Shown one piece after another: positions 7,693 to 16,596 of a DNA stretch of 64,000 nt; positions within the stretch are counted from its first letter, which is position 1; each line of letters opens with the position of its first letter. Below the pieces are notes generated by a model. The model saw only the letters and a list, made by a program, of their open reading frames with translations. It ran no database searches and had not been told where the DNA came from. This stretch comes from Chryseobacterium flavum (lineage in GTDB: Bacteria; Bacteroidota; Bacteroidia; Flavobacteriales; Weeksellaceae). The stretch spans positions 86,228-150,227 of the forward strand of contig NZ_QNUE01000010.1 in assembly GCF_003385595.1 (NCBI RefSeq), read 5' to 3'. The translations under genes were made by a program, and so were the position numbers.

Positions 7693-10096
7693 AACCCTTA
7701 TATTACTTCTTGGTCTTGCTTTATCTTCCAACTCGCTTTCTGCACAGCAGGGCGACAGGATTCATGGCAAAATCATGCTGTCTGAAAAAGCACCGGTAAA
7801 AAATGCTATTTTAAGACTTGTCAATACGTCTTATCAGGCAAAAACCAATAATTCAGGAGAATATTACTTTGAAAATGTGCCGCCTGGCGAATATACCCTT
7901 CAGGTGGTTTTAAATGACATTGAACTGATGAGGGAACCCATCCACATTCAGAAAGATGTCTATGAAATCCCTGCGATCTACGCTCCTTTACACAACAATG
8001 TTATTGAAGGAATTACTGTATATGCCGTGAGCAGAAATAAATTTTTGGATAAAGACAGCACTTCAGTGGCTAAAATGCCTCTGAAAGTTCTTGAAAATCC
8101 ACAGGCTTACACAAGCATTAACCAGCAGATCATGAAGGAACAGCTTACTTACGATATTTCGGAAGTATTGAAAAATGTTCCAGGTATGGTAAAAATGCAG
8201 GGTAGTCCGGGAAGAGGCTCGGGAGACGGAAGTTTCTACTACAGCCTTAGAGGATTTCCTACCAAAGTATCGATGGTAGATGGTGTTCCTGCAACCACCA
8301 ATGGTGAGATCGATCCTGCCGATATTGAACGTCTGGAAGTAATTAAAGGCCCATCAGGAACATTGTACGGAGGGGCTGTAACTTCTTTTGGAGGTTTGAT
8401 TAATGCTGTAACCAAAAAACCGAAAGATTATTTCGGAGGAGAAGCTTCTTATCTGATGGGAAGTTATAATCTGAACCGTGTAACCGCTGATGTTTACGGC
8501 CCGATGACAGAATCCAGAAATATGTTATTCCGTTTAAATGCGGCGTATCAGTATCAGAATGGCTTCAGAGATTCCGAATTCAGGAAGTCTTTCTTTGTGG
8601 CACCAACAATAAGTTATCAGGTGAATGACAGATTGAAATTTAATTTAGGAGCCCAGATCTACAATTATGAAGGAACCAATACTCCGATTATTTTCCTTCC
8701 GAGAACAAGAGCCTATTTTGCCCACAACCCGGACGAGCTGGGCTTCGACTGGAAAAAGTCTTATTCTAATAATGATATTACTTTAAAAGCACCTTCGATC
8801 AATGTAAAAGCTGAAGCGAATTACAAAATTTCAGACAAATGGACTTCACAAACTTTGCTTTCAAGAAACTTCAGAAAAACAGAGGGATTATATCAGTACC
8901 AGTTCATCAGAGGAAATGCCAGTGATGCGATGCTGGAACGTAATGTGCAGTGGCAAAACTCAGAAGCTTCTTCTACAAGTGTTCAGCAGAACTTCAACGG
9001 AGAATTTAAAATCGGAAGTATTAAAAATAAAGTATTGATCGGACTGGATTATCTGAATCAGACCATCAACAACAACCATTCCCCGATCGTGGTGTATGAC
9101 AATATCAACGGGCAGACTTTAGCAGGATATGCCAACATTACGAGAGATCTTGTGCTGCAAAAAATTCAGACTTCAACAGCACCTTTGGTAAGAAATAACT
9201 CTTCATCCAATCTTTATGGAGCTTATATTTCAAATGTCACCTATATTACAGACCGTTTGATCACTCTTTTAAGCTTGCGTATGGATCATTATGAAAGTAA
9301 AAGACAGCTGAACCTGAATACCAATATCCGGACCGGTGATTTCAATCAAACTGCATGGTCTCCGAAAGTAGGTATTGTATATCAGATTCTTAAAGACCAG
9401 TTATCTGCCTATGGTAACTTCATGAATGGTTTCAGCTATACAGCCCCTGTTGCCCAGCAGCTCCCAGACATTAGCGGAGATATGAAACCTCAGATGGCCA
9501 ACCAGTGGGAAGTAGGAGTGAAAGGAAACCTTTGGAGAAACAAGATTAATTTTACCGTTTCATATTACGATATTCTTGTTGACAACATCCAGAGAGGAAG
9601 CGGTGTAATACGTGACGGAAAAGAATACAATATTGTTGTTCAGGATGGAAAGCAAAGGAGTAAAGGGATTGAAATCGAAACCATCATGAATCCTGTTCAG
9701 GGATTAAACATCATGGCCGGATACAGTTATAATCACAGCAGATACGAAAAAGCAGATCCGGCGGTAGACGGGCGCCGCCCGGAATCTGCAGGTCCTGCCA
9801 ATGTATTCAATTCATGGATCAGCTATATCCTTCCCATCAAAGGACTTCAGGGACTAGGAGTAGGTTTTGGAGTAAACCGTGTAGGAAAACAGATTACCGG
9901 AAATAAAGTGGTTACCGGACAGTTTGCATTTCCTGCCTACACTTTAATCAATGCTTCCATTTCCCTTGAAAAAGAAAGATACAGATTAGGATTTAAAATG
10001 AATAACCTGGGTAATGTACAGTATTTTGCAGGGCAGGGAGTTATCGTAGCTCAGATGCCTCGTAATTTTGTTGCTGAGGTAAGCTTTAAATTTTAA
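7679..10096 (+). CDS. TonB-dependent siderophore receptor
   Basis: This is an 805-residue outer-membrane receptor. A signal peptide ends near residue 22 (SLSAQQ). A carboxypeptidase-regulatory-like beta-sandwich domain (residues about 25-105, ENVPPGEYTLQVVL) precedes the plug (YSLRGFPTKVSMVDGVP, then IERLEVIKGPSGTLYGG) and a large beta-barrel ending in a terminal phenylalanine (AEVSFKF), as needed for BAM assembly. The FhuA/FepA-like plug and operon position indicate import of the ferric form of the siderophore made by the upstream genes. It overlaps the ligase gene by 14 bp. Confidence 0.94.
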   Translation: MKTSKTLILLLGLALSSNSLSAQQGDRIHGKIMLSEKAPVKNAILRLVNTSYQAKTNNSGEYYFENVPPGEYTLQVVLNDIELMREPIHIQKDVYEIPAIYAPLHNNVIEGITVYAVSRNKFLDKDSTSVAKMPLKVLENPQAYTSINQQIMKEQLTYDISEVLKNVPGMVKMQGSPGRGSGDGSFYYSLRGFPTKVSMVDGVPATTNGEIDPADIERLEVIKGPSGTLYGGAVTSFGGLINAVTKKPKDYFGGEASYLMGSYNLNRVTADVYGPMTESRNMLFRLNAAYQYQNGFRDSEFRKSFFVAPTISYQVNDRLKFNLGAQIYNYEGTNTPIIFLPRTRAYFAHNPDELGFDWKKSYSNNDITLKAPSINVKAEANYKISDKWTSQTLLSRNFRKTEGLYQYQFIRGNASDAMLERNVQWQNSEASSTSVQQNFNGEFKIGSIKNKVLIGLDYLNQTINNNHSPIVVYDNINGQTLAGYANITRDLVLQKIQTSTAPLVRNNSSSNLYGAYISNVTYITDRLITLLSLRMDHYESKRQLNLNTNIRTGDFNQTAWSPKVGIVYQILKDQLSAYGNFMNGFSYTAPVAQQLPDISGDMKPQMANQWEVGVKGNLWRNKINFTVSYYDILVDNIQRGSGVIRDGKEYNIVVQDGKQRSKGIEIETIMNPVQGLNIMAGYSYNHSRYEKADPAVDGRRPESAGPANVFNSWISYILPIKGLQGLGVGFGVNRVGKQITGNKVVTGQFAFPAYTLINASISLEKERYRLGFKMNNLGNVQYFAGQGVIVAQMPRNFVAEVSFKF

Positions 10097-10098
10097 GG

Positions 10099-11286
10099 AT
10101 GAAATTAAAGTTGAGAAAAATTGCCTATCAGTTACATCTATGGCTCGGATTCACGTCCGGGCTTATCGTTGTTATTATGGCAGCTACCGGATGCATTCTG
10201 GCTTTTGAAGACGAATTAAAACATATTGTTTACCCCAACAGATATTTTGTTGAAAACATTGGCAGAAAAAAACTTTCATTGTCTGAGCTTACGGAAAAAG
10301 CAGAAAAAGCACTTCCTGAAGGATTGAAGGTTAAAAGGGTAGTGATGTCTTCCGATCCTTCAAGAACCTATGTATTCCGTACTCTGAAGTTAGATAATGA
10401 AGCATGGACCTATTGGGGAACTTATCTTTATTATCATCGAATTTACGTAGATCCTTACACCGGAAAAGTGCAGGAAGTAGAAGATGCCAAAAAAGATTTC
10501 TTCGAAATTGTACTGAATCTTCACCGAAGACTTCTGCTGGGTGAGAAAATCGGAAAAACGATTACCGGTTATTCCACATTGATATTAGCTGTAATCCTTT
10601 TATCGGGGCTTGTGATATGGTATCCCCGAAAAATGAGTAAAGCCATGCTGAAAGGAATGTTTTTCATTAAAATATCGGCCAATTGGAAAAGAATCAACTA
10701 TGATGCTCATAATGTTTTAGGATTCTATGCCATCATTCCTTTACTTTTAATATCTTATTCTGCATTGATATGGAGCTTTGAAGATGTAGATAAATGGGTA
10801 AAGAACACACTGAACGGAAACATTCCTACAGAAAAGAAAGCCAAAAGCGCCATTCCTTCTGAAGAATTTTCAAACCGGGAAAACATTCTCAATCTTATTG
10901 GAAACACCGTGGAAAAAGGACTTCAGGATAAGAAATCAGCCTTTATCAATTTTCCGAGATCGGAAGAAGGAACTTATTATGCAGAGTTGACCTATGACAG
11001 AAGACAATACAGAAATGAACAGTTTAATTTTGATCAGTATTCAGGAGAAATTTTAAAATATCAATCATATAAAAACAAAAATACCGGATATGGAACCGCA
11101 TTAAGGGAAAGAAATTACGATCTTCACACCGGAAGTATTCTGGGACTGACCACCAGAATCATTTATTTTCTGACAGCCATTATCGCAACTTCACTTCCCA
11201 TCACCGGTTTTATTATTTATTTCAATAAGAAAAAGAAGAAACCAAAACATAAGAAGAACAAAATAATTTTTCCTTCTCATCATTAA
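10099..11286 (+). CDS. PepSY-associated transmembrane protein, probable siderophore-iron reductase
   Basis: This 395-residue inner-membrane protein has a PepSY_TM layout: an N-terminal helix (LHLWLGFTSGLIVVIMAATG), a periplasmic PepSY domain, two central helices (near residues 155-175 and 205-225), a second PepSY-like domain and a final helix before a lysine-rich tail. Conserved histidines (HLWLG, LHRRLLLG, YDAHNVLG, DLHTGSI) suit haem or metal coordination. Proteins of this family commonly follow TonB-dependent receptor genes and are proposed to reduce ferric siderophores, which is family-level inference. It starts 2 bp after the receptor stop and is the last gene of the operon, followed by a hairpin terminator. 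Confidence 0.85.
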   Translation: MKLKLRKIAYQLHLWLGFTSGLIVVIMAATGCILAFEDELKHIVYPNRYFVENIGRKKLSLSELTEKAEKALPEGLKVKRVVMSSDPSRTYVFRTLKLDNEAWTYWGTYLYYHRIYVDPYTGKVQEVEDAKKDFFEIVLNLHRRLLLGEKIGKTITGYSTLILAVILLSGLVIWYPRKMSKAMLKGMFFIKISANWKRINYDAHNVLGFYAIIPLLLISYSALIWSFEDVDKWVKNTLNGNIPTEKKAKSAIPSEEFSNRENILNLIGNTVEKGLQDKKSAFINFPRSEEGTYYAELTYDRRQYRNEQFNFDQYSGEILKYQSYKNKNTGYGTALRERNYDLHTGSILGLTTRIIYFLTAIIATSLPITGFIIYFNKKKKKPKHKKNKIIFPSHH

Positions 11287-11287
11287 T

Positions 11288-11313
11288 AAAAGCCTCTGGA
11301 AAAGGGCTTTTAC
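11288..11313 (+). terminator. Rho-independent terminator of siderophore operon
   Basis: Just after the PepSY gene stop, AAAAGCC and GGCTTTT form an inverted pair separated by about ten bases, followed by a T-rich run. It closes the + strand siderophore operon. Confidence 0.7.
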
Positions 11314-11322
11314 TCTTTTTAA

Positions 11323-11510
11323 AACCACAAAAGGCATAAAGAATTTTATTTAAACACTTTAGTCACTTAAGTAAGATTGAAATTAATAATGCAGAAAAGA
11401 TCACATAAGAAAATCAAAGATTTTCAAGAAACTTAGGTATACTTTTATTATTTATTAAGTTTGGCTTAAAAAAACTTAAGTGTTTAAAAACTTTTGTGCC
11501 TTTTATGGTT
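11323..11510. repeat. Long imperfect inverted repeat in a 361-bp intergenic region
   Basis: The left arm (11323-11371) begins AACCACAAAAGGCATAAA. The right arm (11474-11510) ends GTGCCTTTTATGGTT, and its reverse complement is nearly the same as the left arm apart from small insertions. Both arms end toward the centre in ACTTAAG(T). The centre holds a further small hairpin (GAAAATC-AAA-GATTTTC, 11409-11425). The element sits between the siderophore terminator and the 3' end of the convergent MocR gene. A second low-complexity stretch, containing TTTGCGCCTTTGCGTTTTCC at about 11612-11633, follows. No coding potential was seen from 11287 to 11647. Confidence 0.75.
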
Positions 11511-11647
11511 AAAAAAAATAATCAATCTAAAAGGTTAGAACGTCATATTATCCAGTGTCAATTTTATCGAAGATAAAATCCTCGCGCCTTAAAACACATT
11601 ATTTTGGTCCTTATTTGCGCCTTTGCGTTTTCCAACTAATAAAATAA

Positions 11648-13162
11648 TCAGCTTATCAACCCTTTCACATTTTTAGTAAAAACTTCAATTCCTTTATTCA
11701 TTTCTTCAACATTCAAATCCCCAAAACCCAGACGCATTGCCGTAAGATCTTTATTCTGATACAACAGTGTTTTAGGAATAAAAAGATTATCCCTTGTACA
11801 ATTCCGGCTCAGCTGCATCAGATTCAATGGAATATTCCATTCCAGCCATATGGCCAGCCCTCCGGAAGGTTTTTGAAAAGAGATAAAATCACCCAGATTC
11901 TCTTCCAGCAACAAAGAAAAATAATCACGTCTTTCCTGGTAGACTTTTAAAGATTTCTTTAGATAACGGTTGATTTCACCTTCTGCAATCATCTCTCCAA
12001 GCGCTCTTTCCATGAGAATATCTCCCTGACGGTCGATTATTCCCAGATATTTACGCATTTCTGTCATTAAATTCTCAGGAGCCACAATAAACCCTGTCCT
12101 GAATCCCGGAGCCAGAGACTTTCCAAAAGAACCGATGTAGATCACCATTCCGTTGGTATCAGCGCTGGCTAAGGGAAGAATCGGACTTTTATCATAATGA
12201 AATTCATAATCATAATCGTCTTCCAGAATAATAAATCCGTATTCATTAGCCAGTTCCAGCAACTCAAAACGTCTTTGAGCACTCAATGCAACTGTAGTAG
12301 GATAGTGGTGATGCGGCGTAAGGTAAAGCATCCGTATATTCTGCTTTTTACAGGCTTCACGGACATTTTCTACTATAATTCCTTCTTCATCAATGGGAAT
12401 CGAAACAATGTCAACACCAGCTTTCATAAAGATCATATTAACTGAAAAGTAGCTCAAAGCTCCTACTAATACGGTATCACCTTTGGAAAGAAGAATCTCG
12501 GAAACAATATAAATACTCATTTCCGTACTTCGGGTGATCAGCAGATTGTTCTTGGAAATAGGAAGCCCCCGGGAAAGGTTCAGGTATTGGGATAAATGTT
12601 CTTTAAAAAATTCACTCCCGTCATGATTATAATGTCCAAAAGCTTTCTGGCTGGATTTGCGTTTCAGGATAGAACTGTAAAACCGTGAATGCTGTCCGAT
12701 TTGCGTCAAGCGGATATCCGGTACCCCATCATTAAAGACATATTCACAATTGGAATGCTCAAAAGGATTATCTAAAATATTAGATGTTTTAAATGAAAAA
12801 CCAGTCGAAACAGGGTAGTTCTGAAGGTTATTTTGCTTAAAATCATTCAATTTAACGGGTTTTTCCTGATCCTTTCCAATGACAAATGTACCTTTATTCG
12901 GAAAACTCTCCGTCCAGCCCTGGGCTGATAATTCATCGTATACGGCAACTGCTGTATTCCTGTGGATCTCCAGCATTTCACTGAACGTTCTTGTTCCCGG
13001 AAGCTTGGTTCCGAAAGGCAAAAATCCCCGCTGAATTGCATTGATCAGCTGATTAGCGATCTGTAAATAGATAGATGTTTCTGATTTTCTATCAATTTTT
13101 ATAAAACTTTCGTAAGGAATCTTAACCGGACTATCCATAATATCAAAACTGGCACCATACAA
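11648..13162 (-). CDS. MocR/PdxR-type transcriptional regulator (GntR HTH plus aminotransferase-like domain)
   Basis: This 504-residue protein joins an N-terminal GntR winged helix (about residues 24-90, SIYLQIANQLINAIQRGF) to a fold-type I aminotransferase domain. The PLP-binding lysine is visible in GSFGKSLAPG near residue 348, and the preceding YDYEFHYD segment is typical. MocR proteins use PLP or its amine adducts as effectors and often regulate a divergent gene. Here the divergent gene is the first gene of the biotin operon, only 42 bp away. An internal ATG at 13138 (MDSPVKIPYESF) may be the true start and would leave more room for a promoter. Control of the biotin genes is inferred from position. 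Confidence 0.88.
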   Translation of the reverse strand: MYGASFDIMDSPVKIPYESFIKIDRKSETSIYLQIANQLINAIQRGFLPFGTKLPGTRTFSEMLEIHRNTAVAVYDELSAQGWTESFPNKGTFVIGKDQEKPVKLNDFKQNNLQNYPVSTGFSFKTSNILDNPFEHSNCEYVFNDGVPDIRLTQIGQHSRFYSSILKRKSSQKAFGHYNHDGSEFFKEHLSQYLNLSRGLPISKNNLLITRSTEMSIYIVSEILLSKGDTVLVGALSYFSVNMIFMKAGVDIVSIPIDEEGIIVENVREACKKQNIRMLYLTPHHHYPTTVALSAQRRFELLELANEYGFIILEDDYDYEFHYDKSPILPLASADTNGMVIYIGSFGKSLAPGFRTGFIVAPENLMTEMRKYLGIIDRQGDILMERALGEMIAEGEINRYLKKSLKVYQERRDYFSLLLEENLGDFISFQKPSGGLAIWLEWNIPLNLMQLSRNCTRDNLFIPKTLLYQNKDLTAMRLGFGDLNVEEMNKGIEVFTKNVKGLIS

Positions 13163-13178
13163 CCATCCGGCAATATAC

Positions 13179-13186
13179 TACTTTTG
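13179..13186 (+). promoter_or_regulatory. Putative -7 promoter element of biotin operon
   Basis: TACTTTTG matches the Bacteroidota -7 consensus TAnnTTTG and lies 18 bp upstream of the ATG at 13205. No clear TTTG is seen at the -33 position. The element is inside the short gap between the divergent MocR regulator and the operon, where an operator would be expected. Confidence 0.45.
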
Positions 13187-13204
13187 ACATCAAAATAAAA
13201 ATCT

Positions 13205-13828
13205 ATGGAATTTCATCATCTGTTAAAAAGAATTGTACAGGACGGAAGTACCCATGCCAAATGGCTCAATACACTTTCTTTCATGGAAAATGCCGGTGCA
13301 AAAAAGATATCAAAATGTGAACATCCAACATTGGTTTCTCAGATCCAGCTGAAACATGCTGCCGAAGAGCACCGCCACGCTTATTATCTGAAAAAACAGA
13401 TCGGTAAAATAAACCCTGAACTCTGCAAAACATACGAAAGGTCAGAGCTTCTGGCACCTATAGCAACAAGCCAATATCTTCACTCATTAGATATTAAAGC
13501 ATGCCGCTATCTTCAGAAAGCTTTTAATCTTAATAAAACAGATATTAAATATGCTGCCTATCTGTTCGTAACCTATGCTATTGAGGTTCGGGCAGATGAA
13601 CTTTATCCGGTTTATCAGCAGGCGCTTACTGAAGCCTCTTCTAAAATTATGGTGAAATCTATTATTCTTGAAGAAGAAGGTCATTTAGAAGAAATGATTC
13701 ATCAGCTCAATGAGTTTTCACCAGACTGGAAACACCATGCAGATCATATTCTGGACATAGAAAAAGAACTGCATAAAGAGTGGATTAATGCGATTACAGA
13801 AGAAGTAGCTCAATTAAATTATGCTTAG
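13205..13828 (+). CDS. Ferritin-like putative di-iron protein, first gene of biotin operon
   Basis: This 207-residue, all-helical protein shows the ferritin-like di-iron pattern in four helices: Glu28 (FMENAG), Glu55-x-x-His58 (AEEHRH), Glu127 (YAIEVRADE) and Glu157-x-x-His160 (LEEEGHLEEM). This is the E, ExxH, E, ExxH ligand set of ferritin-like oxidases and oxygenases. No signal peptide is visible. Its last 8 bases overlap bioF, so it is coupled to pimeloyl-utilising biotin synthesis. No bioC or bioH is present nearby, so a role in making or protecting the pimeloyl precursor or handling iron for BioB is possible, but unproven. A purely structural iron protein cannot be excluded. Confidence 0.75.
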   Translation: MEFHHLLKRIVQDGSTHAKWLNTLSFMENAGAKKISKCEHPTLVSQIQLKHAAEEHRHAYYLKKQIGKINPELCKTYERSELLAPIATSQYLHSLDIKACRYLQKAFNLNKTDIKYAAYLFVTYAIEVRADELYPVYQQALTEASSKIMVKSIILEEEGHLEEMIHQLNEFSPDWKHHADHILDIEKELHKEWINAITEEVAQLNYA

Positions 13829-14930
13829 CAATACTTCCCGTTTTCAGGAATATCTTGATAAACGAAAAGAGAAGGGAACCTTAAGAAGTTTAAGGCTTCA
13901 ATCCGATGGAATTGATTTTTATTCCAATGATTATCTGGGGTTTGCAAAAAGTAAAGACCTTCAACAATTACTGCTGCAAAAGATTATGGATAATCCTCAA
14001 CTGCTTTCGGGAAGCACAGGTTCAAGGTTAATTAGCGGAAACAGTGATATTGCAGTTTCCGTGGAAAATGAGATTGCGCAGAAACATCATTTTGAATCGG
14101 CATTGCTTTTCCCATCCGGATACAATGCCAACCTGGCTTTGTTTTCAACGCTTCCCAGCCGTCATGATATCGTTATTGTTGATGAACAGATTCATCGGTC
14201 TGTACATGATGCGTATAAGCTTTCGAATGCTAAAAAACTGAAATTTAAGCATAATGACACTGAAGACCTTGAAAATATTTTGAAAAGACAGCAGGGACAT
14301 TGTTATATCGCGATCGAAAGTTTGTACTCGATGGAAGGAGATTTTGCTCCAATTCATGAAATCGCTGGACTTGCCAGTAAGTATAAAGCTTCTTTGATTG
14401 TTGATGAAGCCCACGCCTTCGGAGTTTTTGGATATGGATTGATTGAAAAATATCAGTTGCATGATCAGGTTTCAGCAGCAGTTATCACTTACGGAAAAGC
14501 TCTTGGAAGCCACGGAGCAGCAATTCTTTGTAATGAAACGGTGAAATCTTATCTGATCAATTTTGCCAGTCCGTTCATTTATACCACATCAGCACAGGAT
14601 TTTCAATGGATGAGTATAAAGACTGGATATGAATTTTTGGATCAAAACCATGAACCGACAATCCAGCTTCAAAATAATATCAAAACTTTCCGAAGCCAAA
14701 ATTTACCGTCTCCATCCGCAGAAACAAGTCCTGTTCAGGCTATTGTGATCCCGGATAACCAAAGACTGAAAGAATTACAGGACATTTTATCTGAAGAAGG
14801 ATTTTTAACCTATGCCATATACAGTCCTACAGTAAAAGAAGGAAGCGAAAGACTGAGAATATGTCTCCACAGCTTTAATACAGAAGAGGAAATTATGAAA
14901 CTAACAGGAATTATTAAAGAATTTGTTTAA
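13821..14930 (+). CDS. bioF: 8-amino-7-oxononanoate synthase
   Basis: This 369-residue PLP enzyme of the alpha-oxoamine synthase family condenses pimeloyl-ACP or pimeloyl-CoA with L-alanine to give 8-amino-7-oxononanoate. Visible features are FYSNDYLGFAKS near the N-terminus, the GSTGSRLISG substrate loop, the VDEAHAFGVFG aspartate that contacts the PLP ring, and the Schiff-base lysine Lys226 in TYGKALGSHG. The length is slightly shorter than enterobacterial BioF (384). It overlaps the ferritin-like gene by 8 bp. The following bioD start is 61 bp after its stop. Confidence 0.93.
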   Translation: MLSNTSRFQEYLDKRKEKGTLRSLRLQSDGIDFYSNDYLGFAKSKDLQQLLLQKIMDNPQLLSGSTGSRLISGNSDIAVSVENEIAQKHHFESALLFPSGYNANLALFSTLPSRHDIVIVDEQIHRSVHDAYKLSNAKKLKFKHNDTEDLENILKRQQGHCYIAIESLYSMEGDFAPIHEIAGLASKYKASLIVDEAHAFGVFGYGLIEKYQLHDQVSAAVITYGKALGSHGAAILCNETVKSYLINFASPFIYTTSAQDFQWMSIKTGYEFLDQNHEPTIQLQNNIKTFRSQNLPSPSAETSPVQAIVIPDNQRLKELQDILSEEGFLTYAIYSPTVKEGSERLRICLHSFNTEEEIMKLTGIIKEFV

Positions 14931-14991
14931 AACAAAAAATAAACTTTCAAAACCCCTGAACACGAATCCCGAACCCCGAATCCAAAAAAAC

Positions 14992-15606
14992 ATGAAATTA
15001 TTTATAACAGGAATAGGAACCGAAATAGGAAAAACAGTGTGCTCTGCTGTTTTGGTTCAGCATTTTAAAGCAGAATACTGGAAACCCATACAGTCTGGTG
15101 ATCTGCATTATACAGACAGCCATAAAATTGAAGCATGGACAGATACCAACGTCTGCCATCCGGAAACTTACCGTTTACAGCTGGCAGCATCACCACATCA
15201 ATCTGCAAGAGAAGAAAATATCACCATCAATCTGAATGATTTTCAACTCCCCAAAACAGCAAATCCACTGATTGTAGAAGGAGCCGGAGGCCTTATGGTA
15301 CCGATTTCAGACACAATATTTATGATCGATCTGATTGAGGAACTAAACCTTCCCGCAGCATTGGTTGTAAGAAACTATCTGGGCTGCATCAATCACAGCT
15401 TACTTTCAATCTTAGCCTTACAACAGAGGGAAATACCATTGCAATATCTAATTCTTAACGGAGATTTCCCGGAAGATACAGAAAGAGTGATCTGCAGTTT
15501 TATCGAAAAAGAAACAAAAATTATAAAGATTCCGGAAATCAATACTACTGATAAGGAATCTATACAACTTGCTGTAAAGCAATTAACAATAACAAAAATA
15601 GGATAA
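14992..15606 (+). CDS. bioD: Dethiobiotin synthetase
   Basis: This 204-residue ATP-dependent enzyme converts 7,8-diaminopelargonic acid and CO2 to dethiobiotin. The P-loop GIGTEIGKT is at residues 7-15, followed by YWKPIQSGD and the [10 protein letters not shown] motif. The ATG at 14992 is preferred over an in-frame ATG at 14923, because the extra 23 residues would be charged and unlike BioD and because [15 protein letters not shown] is the normal N-terminus. The last base of its stop codon is the first base of the bioB start. Confidence 0.93.
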   Translation: MKLFITGIGTEIGKTVCSAVLVQHFKAEYWKPIQSGDLHYTDSHKIEAWTDTNVCHPETYRLQLAASPHQSAREENITINLNDFQLPKTANPLIVEGAGGLMVPISDTIFMIDLIEELNLPAALVVRNYLGCINHSLLSILALQQREIPLQYLILNGDFPEDTERVICSFIEKETKIIKIPEINTTDKESIQLAVKQLTITKIG

Positions 15607-16589
15607 TGGATACAAAAACAACATTGAGAAACGACTGGACCAAAGAGGAAATCGAAGAAATTTATCACCTTCCTTTAATGGAACTGATTTATAAGGCAGC
15701 AACCGTACACCGGGAATGGCATGATCCTTCTGAAGTGCAAATCTCTACTTTATTATCCATCAAAACCGGTGGATGCCCTGAAGACTGCTCCTACTGCGGA
15801 CAGGCAGCCCGTTATCACACCAACATCAAAGTACAGGCTTTATTACCTACAGAAACGGTAATTGCCCATGCACAGAAAGCAAAAGATTCCGGATCTTCAA
15901 GATTCTGTATGGCAGCAGCATGGCGTGAAGTTCGTAATAACCGTGATTTTGACCGGGTGATTGACATGGTAAAAGGGGTAAACGAACTAGGGCTGGAAGT
16001 TTGCTGTACACTGGGTATGCTTACCGAAGAACAGGCCATCAGACTTCAGGAAGCTGGATTATATGCTTATAATCACAACCTTGATACTTCTGAGCAGTAT
16101 TATGAGGAGATCATCTCTACCAGAACTTTTGACAACAGAATCAATACGATCAACAATGTAAGAAAAGCAGGAATTACAGTATGCTCCGGAGGAATCATCG
16201 GACTTGGTGAAACTCACAAAGACAGAATTTCAATGCTTCTGACGCTGGCAACAATGCCAAAACATCCGGAATCTGTTCCTATCAATGCATTGGCAAGGGT
16301 AGAAGGAACACCATTGGCTGATAATGAAAAAGTAGACACCTGGGAAATGGTAAGAATGATCGCTACGGCAAGAATCGTAATGCCATCTTCTATGGTAAGA
16401 TTAAGTGCAGGACGTATAGAAATGTCTGAAACAGAACAGGCATGGTGCTTTATGGCAGGAGCCAATTCCATTTTCACGGGAGAAAGAGAAACCTTATTGG
16501 TAACGCCTAATCCGGGAGTTTCTGAAGATATGCAGATGTTGCAGACATTAGGATTGAAACCTATGATGAAAAAAGAAACCTGTTGTTAG
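15606..16589 (+). CDS. bioB: Biotin synthase (radical SAM)
   Basis: This 327-residue radical SAM enzyme inserts sulfur into dethiobiotin. The [4Fe-4S] motif C-x3-C-x2-C is at Cys57, Cys61 and Cys64 ([10 protein letters not shown]). Cys residues at [10 protein letters not shown] and CCTLGML and the VRLSAGR arginine are the expected ligands of the [2Fe-2S] cluster that supplies the sulfur. The length is normal. It overlaps bioD by 1 bp (TAATG) and is 7 bp upstream of bioA. Confidence 0.96.
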   Translation: MDTKTTLRNDWTKEEIEEIYHLPLMELIYKAATVHREWHDPSEVQISTLLSIKTGGCPEDCSYCGQAARYHTNIKVQALLPTETVIAHAQKAKDSGSSRFCMAAAWREVRNNRDFDRVIDMVKGVNELGLEVCCTLGMLTEEQAIRLQEAGLYAYNHNLDTSEQYYEEIISTRTFDNRINTINNVRKAGITVCSGGIIGLGETHKDRISMLLTLATMPKHPESVPINALARVEGTPLADNEKVDTWEMVRMIATARIVMPSSMVRLSAGRIEMSETEQAWCFMAGANSIFTGERETLLVTPNPGVSEDMQMLQTLGLKPMMKKETCC

Positions 16590-16596
16590 ATCAAAA

